Origin: Desulfuromonas sp. CSMB_57
GTDB lineage: Bacteria; Desulfobacterota; Desulfuromonadia; Desulfuromonadales; Syntrophotaleaceae
Direction of reading: 5' to 3'
Assembly: GCF_020194955.2 (NCBI RefSeq)
Contig: NZ_JAFCIY020000026.1
Coordinates: 1 to 64,000 of the forward strand
DNA length: 64,000 nucleotides
The translations under genes and the position numbers were made by a program. The notes beneath the pieces were generated by a model. It was given only the letters and a program-made list of their open reading frames with translations, was not told the DNA's origin and did no database searches. Below, one piece after another: positions 16,477-24,126 of this stretch (position 1 is its first letter; each line of letters opens with the position of its first letter).

Positions 16477-17840
16477 TCCGAAAGCTCCTTCAGAAAGGGG
16501 GCGGCGTCGAGTTCGCCCCGATGGTAGGCGATGGCGATGGTTTGTCGCATCTGTTCCATGTGGGCCGCGATTTCCGCATAACGGGCGCTGACCAGGGTGC
16601 TGCGGGCATCCGTCAGATCCGTCAGGGTGGCGGCGCCGACCCGATAACGTTGTTCCGTGGAATGCAGCGCCTCCCTCCCATAGGCGGCCTGGGCGGCGGC
16701 CACGGTTACCTGATCGCGGGCATTCTGATAGTCGGCCAGGGCACGCCCGATCTCGACCTCTACCTGCCGCAGCAGACGTTCCAGAACCAGTCTGGAAGCC
16801 TGTTCGCCGATACGCGCCTGGGAAACCTGATGCCGGGCCAGGTTGCGATCGAAAATGGGTACCGACAGAGTCAGGCCGGCCGAACCGTACAGGTTGTCAT
16901 GATCGTACTGGCTGCCGAAACCGGTTCGGTTGCGGCTGTTGTACCCGGAGCCGACGCCCGCCACCAGGTCCAGGGACGGATAGGCCGCGGATCGCGCCAC
17001 CCGGATTTGTTCGCCCGCGGCGGCCAGGTCGCGTTGTTGGGCCAGCAGGTCCGGCCGGTTGGCCAGGGCAGCGGCCAGCATCGTTGCGCGATTCGTGTCC
17101 GGTTCGGTTACGAGCAGCGGATGCTGGGGCATTGCCACCTCGATGCTTACCGTAGCCGGAACGCCGAGAATCCGCAGCAGGGTCAGGCGGCTGATTTCAT
17201 CGCTGCGTTTGAGACTCAGCAAATCCGCCTCGGCCTTGGCCGTTTCCGCCTGTTGGCGATAGACATCGGTAACGGGGCGTCGTCCAGCGCGGTGAAAGGC
17301 CTGAATCTGTTCCAGTAGAGTACGATTGTCCTCCAGGTTGGCTTCGGCAACCCGGATCTGCTCGCGGGCCTGGACCGCTGTCAGATATGCACTGACTGTA
17401 TCGAATATCACCTGTTGGCCGGCGCGGTCGAGGGCATGATCCTGCGCCAGCAGGTTAAACCGGGCTGCGGCGAGGGCGGCGCGATCGCCGAAGCCGTTGA
17501 ATAGATTCAGGCGTGCGGAGAGGTCGGTAGTCAGCTGATGGTAGTTCCGCTGGGAACCGCTGTCGCCCTGATTGTGGCGACCATGGAGGCCGGCACTGCC
17601 GGTGATTTCAGGCAGGAACTGGTCCCGGCGTTGACGGACGGTGATTTCAGCCCCCTCCTTTTGGGTCGCGGCGATGCGAAAATCCTGATTATGGAGCAGC
17701 GCCAACGTGACCGCTTGTTCCAGGGACAGAGGCAGGCTCGAGTTCGGGAGGATTTCTCCGGACTGAGCCAGGCGCCCCAGCAGAACCACCCATGCGATCA
17801 GCAGGATCAGGCCGCGCAGAATTCGAGACAGGGCCAACAT
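16473..17840 (-). CDS. TolC-family outer membrane efflux protein
   Basis: This 455-aa protein starts at the ATG 17838-17840, which has AAAGGA about 7 nt upstream; reading from 18002 would add 54 residues with no signal. It has an N-terminal signal peptide, then two OEP repeats with the usual SLEQAVTLALLHNQDFRIA and DLTDARSTLVSAR segments. It forms the outer membrane exit duct of the MacAB-like exporter encoded after it. It is the first gene of the operon. Confidence 0.92.
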   Translation of the reverse strand: MLALSRILRGLILLIAWVVLLGRLAQSGEILPNSSLPLSLEQAVTLALLHNQDFRIAATQKEGAEITVRQRRDQFLPEITGSAGLHGRHNQGDSGSQRNYHQLTTDLSARLNLFNGFGDRAALAAARFNLLAQDHALDRAGQQVIFDTVSAYLTAVQAREQIRVAEANLEDNRTLLEQIQAFHRAGRRPVTDVYRQQAETAKAEADLLSLKRSDEISRLTLLRILGVPATVSIEVAMPQHPLLVTEPDTNRATMLAAALANRPDLLAQQRDLAAAGEQIRVARSAAYPSLDLVAGVGSGYNSRNRTGFGSQYDHDNLYGSAGLTLSVPIFDRNLARHQVSQARIGEQASRLVLERLLRQVEVEIGRALADYQNARDQVTVAAAQAAYGREALHSTEQRYRVGAATLTDLTDARSTLVSARYAEIAAHMEQMRQTIAIAYHRGELDAAPFLKELSE

Positions 17841-17922
17841 GGTGGTGTCCTTTCCGGTTCGACGTTGAAAGAGATGGGGATTGGCTTCGGGAGCATGGAT
17901 AGCAGACAAATTTGCAGCAAAT

Positions 17923-17958
17923 ATGCAAGAAATGAGGAATGAATTTAACTTCTTGCAT
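17923..17958 (-). promoter_or_regulatory. 9-bp inverted repeat upstream of the exporter operon
   Basis: ATGCAAGAA (17923-17931) and its perfect complement TTCTTGCAT (17950-17958) are separated by 18 nt, 83-118 nt before the tolC-like start. Arms of this length and spacing suit a dimeric repressor site or a long stem in the leader; the regulator is unknown. The rest of 17841-18243 shows no gene on either strand. Confidence 0.35.
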
Positions 17959-18243
17959 GGGCAGGCAGGCGACAAATCCCGGCCTGCGCGGAGGGTGTTC
18001 ATCTCCGGCCAGGTGCCGCCGAAGCCAATCGGGAAGGGGAAGCTGCATTGACCAGGGGCGCATCCAACTTTATACTACCTTGGCCAGGGAGTTCTGGATT
18101 GGCGGACTTGGGCGATGTCGCCAATTGGAATGCACCAGGAGGGGCGCCTGCTTGACTTCCTGAAAGATGCCCGCAACAGCCATCATTCGGACATGACTTG
18201 CGAAACGGGCTCAGCTGCGATATAAAATCAAACAGGAGGTGTC

Positions 18244-18669
18244 ATGAGCAATACGGATTTGGATTGGGACGAAAACTATCGTCCAAACGAAGATGAACCT
18301 TATATGAATGCCCGTCAGCGGGAATATTTTCGGCGCAAGTTGCTGCGTTGGAGGGGTGAACTGCTGGCGGAATCCAATCAGGCTTTGGAGCGCATGCGTC
18401 AGGAACCGGAACCGGAAGCCGATCCCCTGGATTCCGGTGTGCAATCGGCCGATCGGGCATTCGAATTGCGTTCCCGGGACCGGGCGCGGAAGCTGATTCG
18501 CAAAATCGATGAAGCCCTCGAGCGCATCGCCGATGGCTCCTATGGATATTGTGAGGCCAGCGATGAGCCCATCGGCGTGAAACGGTTGGAGGCAAGGCCG
18601 GTGGCCACCCTGTGTCTGGCCGAGCAGGAACGCAAAGAGCGCGAGGAACGGGCCCGCAAAGGTTATTGA
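18244..18669 (+). CDS. DksA/TraR-family RNA polymerase-binding protein with incomplete zinc finger
   Basis: This 141-aa protein has the DksA layout: a coiled coil (about residues 20-100) with tip residues DPLDSG (consensus DxxDxA), and a C-terminal globular part GYCEASDEPIG...RPVATLCLAEQ. In E. coli DksA the second part carries two CxxC pairs; here each keeps only its first Cys (CEAS, CLAE). Zinc binding is therefore probably lost, as in the zinc-independent DksA2 type. It likely modulates transcription initiation with ppGpp. The ribosome binding site is AGGAGGTGTC and a strong terminator follows. Confidence 0.88.
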   Translation: MSNTDLDWDENYRPNEDEPYMNARQREYFRRKLLRWRGELLAESNQALERMRQEPEPEADPLDSGVQSADRAFELRSRDRARKLIRKIDEALERIADGSYGYCEASDEPIGVKRLEARPVATLCLAEQERKEREERARKGY

Positions 18670-18713
18670 ACCATTCGTTTTTATCACCTGCCGCCAACTT
18701 CGTTGCTGAACCG

Positions 18714-18744
18714 AAATGCCCCTTCCGATCGGAAGGGGCATTTT
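18714..18744 (+). terminator. Intrinsic terminator of the dksA-like gene
   Basis: AAATGCCCCTTCC, a short GATC loop, and GGAAGGGGCATTT form a 13-bp stem followed by TTCC. The stem starts 45 nt after the stop codon. It is nearly symmetrical and could work in both directions. Confidence 0.8.
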
Positions 18745-18932
18745 CCTTGAAGGATAACAGGGACGCTTGCCTTCCGCGATGGGAACGACGGTCGGCCCGC
18801 GAGGGTTATTTGGTGCCGGGCAGGCAGGTCGGCCAAACTTGCAATGCCGGTGGCTTCAGCTATAAATAAGATGCAGGGTGATGGGCAGCTTGGAAGGCAG
18901 TGAACCCTCAAGACCAGAAAGGCAGGCTGAAT

Positions 18933-19142
18933 ATGGCAATGTCCGATGATCGTCTGCAGGCCCTGGAAAAAGTGGCTGAGACTGCACGCAATCTGGAACG
19001 ACTTCTTTCCGGAACGGTCCATCCCGGCATTGAAAGTGAAAAACTGCTGTTGTTGGACGAATTGAAAAAGGCCGTTCATCGGCTTGACGATATCGAGGGA
19101 AAACGCGAACCGGTCGGCAAGCTTGAAAAATGGCAGGGTTGA
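18933..19142 (+). CDS. Small helical hypothetical protein
   Basis: This charged 69-aa protein starts MAMSDDRLQALEKV and is likely all-helical (heptad-like Leu/Ala spacing through KLLLLDELKKAVHRLDDI). It has no signal peptide or TM. An earlier in-frame GTG at 18900 would add 11 residues; the ATG at 18933 has AGG-rich sequence at better spacing. I do not recognise the family. It is convergent with the macro-domain gene, 6 nt away. Confidence 0.5.
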   Translation: MAMSDDRLQALEKVAETARNLERLLSGTVHPGIESEKLLLLDELKKAVHRLDDIEGKREPVGKLEKWQG

Positions 19143-19148
19143 GGTGAA

Positions 19149-19592
19149 TCAGCTGCCATGTTTGTTGGGCTGACAGACGACTACGAAACGGTCGTCCAGA
19201 TGGCGGGTCAGCACCGGTTGAACCTCTTTCCAGGATAACCCTCCTGCGCCGCAACCGGGCCGTGGCAGAACCACCAGCGGCCAGCATCGGCGATCCGTCA
19301 GGTCTCGCAATTGCCGGCAGGATCGTTCGATGAGCCGGACATCCGGCACCTCGAAAGGGCTGTTCTCAACCGGAAAGCTGACCACGCCACCGCCGAGTTC
19401 GTGCACCACGTTGCCTGCGGCCTTGAGCAAAGCGCCAAGGTGCAATGCCAGATCCGGAAAGCGATCCCGCGCCTGGCGGGCGCAGCCCCGCAACATCACC
19501 GCCGCGCCGCGGCGGTCGACCTGGCCGCCGGTGGTAATGACGATGACGGCGCGGTTGTGCCAATCCCACAGATCAGCCTTGATTTCCCGCAT
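19149..19592 (-). CDS. Macro domain-like (ADP-ribose-binding) protein
   Basis: This 147-aa protein begins MREIKADLWDW, continues AVIVITTGG...GAAVMLRGCARQARDRFP, and has VVSFPVE and LPRPGCGAGGLSW later. This order matches small macro domains often found in phages and islands: a dNA(I/V)VxxTNG-like start, a Gly-rich loop, and a late PxxGCGxGG loop. These bind or hydrolyse ADP-ribose derivatives. It follows a hypothetical gene by 2 nt, so both are likely co-transcribed. The exact substrate cannot be told from sequence. Confidence 0.75.
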   Translation of the reverse strand: MREIKADLWDWHNRAVIVITTGGQVDRRGAAVMLRGCARQARDRFPDLALHLGALLKAAGNVVHELGGGVVSFPVENSPFEVPDVRLIERSCRQLRDLTDRRCWPLVVLPRPGCGAGGLSWKEVQPVLTRHLDDRFVVVCQPNKHGS

Positions 19593-19594
19593 GC

Positions 19595-19894
19595 CTACAC
19601 ATCCTGTCGCAAGACTTCTCGCATCGACTCCAGCAAAAAATCGTATACCTCCTCCCGCGTCACGAGGCAGACGGGCAAGACGCTGTTCAGCAGTTCCTCC
19701 AATTCCCGCAGAATGCCTTGTTCCCGGGTCTGGAGGGCAGCCATGACCGCCTCGAGCATGGGAACCACTTCGTAGAGATTGTTGCGGTCAAAGGGTGCTG
19801 CATCCGGCTTGCCCGAAAACCGGGGCAAGTCCCGGGTCGCTTTGTTGCGCGGGTAACGATACCAGAGATCGGAAGGTTTGATGGTGATGTTCAT
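19595..19894 (-). CDS. Hypothetical protein co-transcribed with the macro-domain gene
   Basis: This 99-aa protein starts MNITIKPSDLWYRYPRN. The ATG at 19892-19894 has GGAGG just upstream; an in-frame TTG four codons earlier is less likely. It is helix-rich in the second half (EAVMAALQTREQGILRELEELLNSVLP). It has no signal peptide or TM and no recognised family. The gene is directly followed by the macro-domain gene and preceded, 48 nt away, by the HTH/Cys-rich gene, so the three may form one unit. Confidence 0.65.
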   Translation of the reverse strand: MNITIKPSDLWYRYPRNKATRDLPRFSGKPDAAPFDRNNLYEVVPMLEAVMAALQTREQGILRELEELLNSVLPVCLVTREEVYDFLLESMREVLRQDV

Positions 19895-19942
19895 GGCATC
19901 CTCCAAGATCGAACGCCGTAGGGCGGACTTTTTGCGGCGCCA

Positions 19943-20200
19943 TCATTCATGACAGCCGCCGCAGGCTTTGCCGTGGTGGCAGGCGGGACGGCATTCCGCG
20001 GCTCCGGAGGGGGCTTGTGCCGCCTCCAGGGTTTGTCGCAGTTGCTGGAGGCTGGCGGATTCAATTCGCCAGATGCCTTGATCTTCCCGGCCCGCGAGAC
20101 GGCCGCGTTTGACATGCAGCAGGACATTGACAGGGGTGGTGCCCAGTTGTCGGGCGGCATCTTCCAGTAAAACCAACTCGGCTTCCGTAATTTCCGTCAT
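19943..20200 (-). CDS. Small HTH protein with Cys/His-rich tail
   Basis: This 85-aa protein has an ATG at 20198-20200 with AAAGGAG 7 nt upstream. Residues 10-55 (EDAARQLGTTPVNVLLHVKRGRLAGREDQGIWRIESASL) read like a MerR/excisionase-type winged HTH that reads one DNA half-site. The end, ECRPACHHGKACGGCHE, holds four Cys and three His in 17 residues and should bind a metal or cluster. A small metal- or redox-responsive regulator of the two genes after it is a reasonable guess. Confidence 0.65.
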   Translation of the reverse strand: MTEITEAELVLLEDAARQLGTTPVNVLLHVKRGRLAGREDQGIWRIESASLQQLRQTLEAAQAPSGAAECRPACHHGKACGGCHE

Positions 20201-20755
20201 GTTGGGGTCTCCTTTGAGCCGCGGGGCTGTAAGTGTTGCCTGGGTGATACCAGAAACAGAGCTTGCAGGCATCGGACCAGTTTTCCTTCGGCCCTGAAAA
20301 AAAGCTCGTCCATGTTCCAGGGGTTCATCAGGGGGCGGCTGGTACTTTCTCCGGGAGGTTTTTGACATGGCCACCGGATCGATAAAACCTAATGTAATTT
20401 ATTGAAATTTTTTCTAAAAAACATGAATTTATTTAGAATTTTAGTTTTTGCTGTCGAATCCGGGAAGGGGGGCGGTTTGTCCGGCGCCCGGAGAAAACTC
20501 AAATGGGATGGAAACAAGGGCGATGGTTCTTGAAAGGATGGTGGTCGAGCTGGTCGCTGGGAAAAAAGTCGGATCGAATCGTATGGTGAATGGCGAGCAG
20601 CACGATGAGGAAGGTGCCTGAAAAAATGGCAATCATGATGTCGATCTGAGTATATGCACCGGCAAAAAATCAGGGACCCGGTTATTCAACTCCCGGGTCC
20701 CGGTTCAGAGAGCCTGTTTGATAAGTTGGACAGTTCCCGCAGCGACTTGGCAGGG
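20201..20755. other. Largely non-coding, AT-rich in part
   Basis: Between the HTH gene and the secreted-protein gene I see a short AT-rich block (about 20390-20450) and one possible 45-codon minus-strand reading frame (listed separately). No RNA gene, insertion sequence end or clear terminator was recognised. Confidence 0.4.
20499..20636 (-). CDS. Possible 45-aa membrane peptide
   Basis: An ATG at 20634-20636 opens a 45-codon frame starting MIAIFSGTFLIVLLAIHH, followed by a His/Pro/Asp-rich tail. The hydrophobic start would suit a single membrane helix. There is no convincing ribosome binding site and no known family, so this may be chance. Confidence 0.25.
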   Translation of the reverse strand: MIAIFSGTFLIVLLAIHHTIRSDFFPSDQLDHHPFKNHRPCFHPI

Positions 20756-21280
20756 TCAGCGCCCACGTCTGCCGTGATCGCCCCTCGATCCGGGATGGTG
20801 ACGCCCCGGTTCGGAGCGGCCCCGGTCATGCTGTCCCCGGTATGGCCCCGGTGCCGGGCGGTAATGCTGTCCATGGTAACGATGCGGAGCTTTTCGGTAG
20901 CGCAGGTATTCCGCATCCCGGATGCGGACCAGGTCACGGTGGCGTCGCCGGGCCAGTCCCGGGGGCAGATGGCGGGGCGCAACTTTGTACCAGGGCCCCT
21001 GGTAATAGGGGGAACGATACCATTGCCGGTTATGGTAGGAATAGTAGGTGCCCTGCACCCAGAACATGTCGAAGGGCACCCCTACGGCCACATAGAACCC
21101 GTAGCCCGGCGGGGCCAAAAACAGAGGCGGTTGGGCTACGACCACCGGCGCGGGAGCCACCACCACCGGCGGCGGATAGGGGTTGCCGATGCGGATGCCG
21201 AGATCCACATTCACGTTGCCGGCGTGGGCTGTCGAGGTACCGGCGGCGAGCAGCAGCAATACGAGGAGCTTTTTCATCAT
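20756..21280 (-). CDS. Secreted Tyr/Pro/Arg-rich hypothetical protein
   Basis: This 174-aa protein has Sec signal peptide MMKKLLVLLLLAAGTSTAHA, then a Pro/Val-rich stretch, an aromatic block (YGFYVAVGVPFDMFWVQGTYY, YHNRQWYRSPYY) and a basic His/Arg-rich tail. Similar small exported proteins with YxxGxWY-like repeats are common in deltaproteobacteria and have no established role. The ATG at 21278-21280 has AAAAGG six nt upstream. The frame stays open upstream to 21496 and could encode a second hydrophobic start, but that region has no Shine-Dalgarno signal. The gene is divergent from pgaA. Confidence 0.7.
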   Translation of the reverse strand: MMKKLLVLLLLAAGTSTAHAGNVNVDLGIRIGNPYPPPVVVAPAPVVVAQPPLFLAPPGYGFYVAVGVPFDMFWVQGTYYSYHNRQWYRSPYYQGPWYKVAPRHLPPGLARRRHRDLVRIRDAEYLRYRKAPHRYHGQHYRPAPGPYRGQHDRGRSEPGRHHPGSRGDHGRRGR

Positions 21281-21509
21281 GGCCATCCTTTTGTCTAAAT
21301 TCAGCGTGTCGTGCGGTCGAAAAGATCTTCGGAACTGTCCGAATCCCGACCATGTCCAGAGGGCAACCGGGAAGGCTGCCGGTATCGCTTCCTTTGTTGA
21401 CTTGGACGCCGCTGCCGGGCAATGGTTTACCGTCAATAAATAAATGCCGAGCAAGAGGGCGATTGCGCAGAATTTGCTTGATTTTTTTATTCCCATTTTT
21501 TAATTGATG

Positions 21510-21524
21510 AATGTGCTTCACATT
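21510..21524. promoter_or_regulatory. 15-bp palindrome upstream of pgaA
   Basis: AATGTG, CTT, CACATT is a perfect 6-3-6 palindrome in AT-rich sequence, 126-140 nt before the pgaA start and inside the divergent region 21281-21649, which otherwise holds no gene. It could be an operator for either divergent gene; the regulator is unknown. Confidence 0.35.
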
Positions 21525-21649
21525 TTTCACTGTTCATGTAAGCTTTTCGCCACCTGCAATCGGGCGTTGGTCCGGTCCCTCGGCATTTCGGCAGAGGACG
21601 CGTCTCGGACCGGCTTGTGAATGGTGTTCTCTTGGAGAGGGTTGAAAAC

Positions 21650-24124
21650 ATGCCCCATATGGAATTTTCCAGTCTTTTTGGTGTGCTGCGCAGCAGATTG
21701 GTGGGATTCGGACCGGTCGCTCTGGGCCTGATCGTGTTGCTGGTCGCCTCGGCCGCTGTGGCCGATAGTCCGCCTCCGACCATGAGTCGCGAAGCGGCGG
21801 TGCTGGCGGCGCGGGAAGGGCGTTTCGATCCGGCCATCGCCGCCTTGGCGGAACAGGTCCGGCAGGCTCCGGCAGATCGAGGGTTGCTGTATGATTATCT
21901 GGCGGTCCTCAGTTGGGCGGAGCGGGATGGGGAAGTGGCGCGTCTGCAGGAAGGGCTCGATATGGAGAACGCCCCTCTGTTCACGGTGGCCGCGGTGGCC
22001 AAATCCCTGCGCCGCCTCGGTGACTGGGATGGCGCTGAAAAGATGTATCGCCTGGGCGTGCGGCAGTTCCCGGAGGAGATCGATCTCCAGGCCGGGCTGG
22101 TTCTGACCGTGACCGATGCCGGGCGGCCCGTAGAGGCCCTGCGCCTGGCCGAGGAATTGGTCAAACACCATCCCCAGGCACCGGAAGCTCTGATGGCCCA
22201 GGCCTATGCCGCCGAGGCCGCGGACCACCTGTTCATCGCTCTGCGCTCCTACCAGCAGATTCTCAGTCGCAACCTGCTGCATCGCGACGCGCGGCGACAG
22301 CAAATCCTGCTGCTGCATAAACTTGGCGCGGCGCATTGGGCTCGAGAACTGGCGCAACGCTATCCGGGGACCCTATCCGAGGAAGAGTGGCGCCAGGTGC
22401 GGGGCAGTGCCGATGCCCTGGCGGTACGCTGGGGAAGTCTGCCGCCGGTTTCCGAGGCGAACCGTTTTGCCGACAGCGATCGGGCCTTGGCGCAACTGGC
22501 GGCGACCATGGCCGCCCCGGAGTGCCAGGGGGACGCCGGCCGGCAATGCATGCTGCGGGCCCGTACCGACCGACTGGTTGCCCTGCGGGATCGCTACCGC
22601 ATGGACGAAGTGGTGACCGAATATCAGGTGCTGCGCCAGGAAGGGGTGAATTTGCCGCCCTATGCCCTGGAGGCCGTGGCCGATGCCCTGCTTTACCAGC
22701 GCCAACCGGAGCAGGCCCGGGATCTTTACCGGGAAATCATCCGCCAGGATCCGGAAGCCTATGAAGCGCGCCTGGGCCTGTTTTTTGCTTTGATTGAAAC
22801 GGAAGATTTCCGTTCAGCGCAGAAATTGGTGGAAGAGATGGCCGCCGCCGAACCTCTTTGGCTGCATGCGGGTGGCATGACGGAGCGCCGTGCCAATTGG
22901 CGGCGACTGGAAACGGAAACTTTTTCCGCCTTGGGCCATTTTTTTGCCGATGATTTTGCCGAGGCGGAACGTCGCCTGACGGCTATGACCGATGAAGCGC
23001 CGGCCAACCCCGATCTGCTTCGGGAACTGGGAACCGTGTATCTCGGTCGCGGTTGGCCGCGGCGGGCTTTGGAGGTGTTCGAACTCGGCTTGGCTCTGGC
23101 TCCGGAACATCGTGGTTTGCGCACCGGTCATGCCGAGGCCCTGCTGGAACTGCGGCAATTTGGCCTGGCCGGGAAATCGATTACCGCTTTGTTGGCTGAA
23201 TACCCCGAGGATCGCCAGGTGCAGCGCTTGGGCAAGTTGTGGCAGGTACGCAACATGCATGAACTGCGCCTCGATGTCGGCTATGGGGACAGCAGCGGAG
23301 ATGTTGAAGGCGATCAAGACTGGAATGTGAGCGGCATGCTCTTCAGTCGGCCATTTAAGGATCGTTTTCGCCTGTTCGCCGGTATCGGCTACTCCTGGGC
23401 CGGCTTTCCCGAGGGCGATGGTGACTGGCAGCGGTACGGCGTTGGCTTGGAATACGCCAGCCAGCTCCTCGAGGCCAGCACCGAGGTTAACTTCAATGCC
23501 GGGGATGCCAGCCATCCAGGCCTGCGTATCGCGACCCTGTGGCATCTGAACGATCATTGGTCGGTGCCGGCGGTGGCGGAAATATTCAGCCGCGATACGC
23601 CCCTGCGGGCCATACGGAATGGCGTACGGGCCAACGCTTTCAGTCTGGGCGTCAACTATCGCGCCCATGAAAGCCGGGCCCTCCGACTCAACGGCCAGGT
23701 TATGGATTTCAACGACGGCAACTTTCGTGCCAGCCTCGGTCTGTCCGGCGAGCAGCGCCTGCTGACCTGGCCCAAGCACAAACTGACTGCCTTCGGTGAA
23801 GTGACCGCTTCCAGTAACAGCATCGACGATGCGGCCTATTTTAACCCCGATTCGGATCTGACCCTGCTCGGTGGCCTGGAACATCTGTGGCGCATCTATC
23901 GACGTTATGAGCGTTCCTTCCATCAACGGGTTCGGGTCTCAGGTGGCCATTATTCTCAGGAAGGCTACAGCGGCGACTATCTTCTTGGCTTTGAATATGC
24001 TCATCTTTGGGAAGCCGACTACCGCTTCAGTTTGGCCTACGGCGTCGGTCGTGACCGGAGAGTTTATGATGGCGACCCCGAGTGGCGCACTTACGGTTTT
24101 CTGTCCCTGAACTGGAGGTTCTGA
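21650..24124 (+). CDS. pgaA: PgaA, outer membrane porin for poly-N-acetylglucosamine export
   Basis: This 824-aa protein has a signal region (about residues 15-38), a long N-terminal TPR superhelix (about 45-510) and a C-terminal 16-strand-type beta-barrel ending in LSLNWRF, the usual terminal aromatic signature. PgaA secretes the partly deacetylated PGA polymer across the outer membrane. The start chosen is the ATG at 21650, with GAGAGG nine nt upstream; another ATG three codons later is possible. It is the first gene of a tight pgaABCD operon. Confidence 0.93.
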   Translation: MPHMEFSSLFGVLRSRLVGFGPVALGLIVLLVASAAVADSPPPTMSREAAVLAAREGRFDPAIAALAEQVRQAPADRGLLYDYLAVLSWAERDGEVARLQEGLDMENAPLFTVAAVAKSLRRLGDWDGAEKMYRLGVRQFPEEIDLQAGLVLTVTDAGRPVEALRLAEELVKHHPQAPEALMAQAYAAEAADHLFIALRSYQQILSRNLLHRDARRQQILLLHKLGAAHWARELAQRYPGTLSEEEWRQVRGSADALAVRWGSLPPVSEANRFADSDRALAQLAATMAAPECQGDAGRQCMLRARTDRLVALRDRYRMDEVVTEYQVLRQEGVNLPPYALEAVADALLYQRQPEQARDLYREIIRQDPEAYEARLGLFFALIETEDFRSAQKLVEEMAAAEPLWLHAGGMTERRANWRRLETETFSALGHFFADDFAEAERRLTAMTDEAPANPDLLRELGTVYLGRGWPRRALEVFELGLALAPEHRGLRTGHAEALLELRQFGLAGKSITALLAEYPEDRQVQRLGKLWQVRNMHELRLDVGYGDSSGDVEGDQDWNVSGMLFSRPFKDRFRLFAGIGYSWAGFPEGDGDWQRYGVGLEYASQLLEASTEVNFNAGDASHPGLRIATLWHLNDHWSVPAVAEIFSRDTPLRAIRNGVRANAFSLGVNYRAHESRALRLNGQVMDFNDGNFRASLGLSGEQRLLTWPKHKLTAFGEVTASSNSIDDAAYFNPDSDLTLLGGLEHLWRIYRRYERSFHQRVRVSGGHYSQEGYSGDYLLGFEYAHLWEADYRFSLAYGVGRDRRVYDGDPEWRTYGFLSLNWRF

Positions 24125-24126
24125 AC

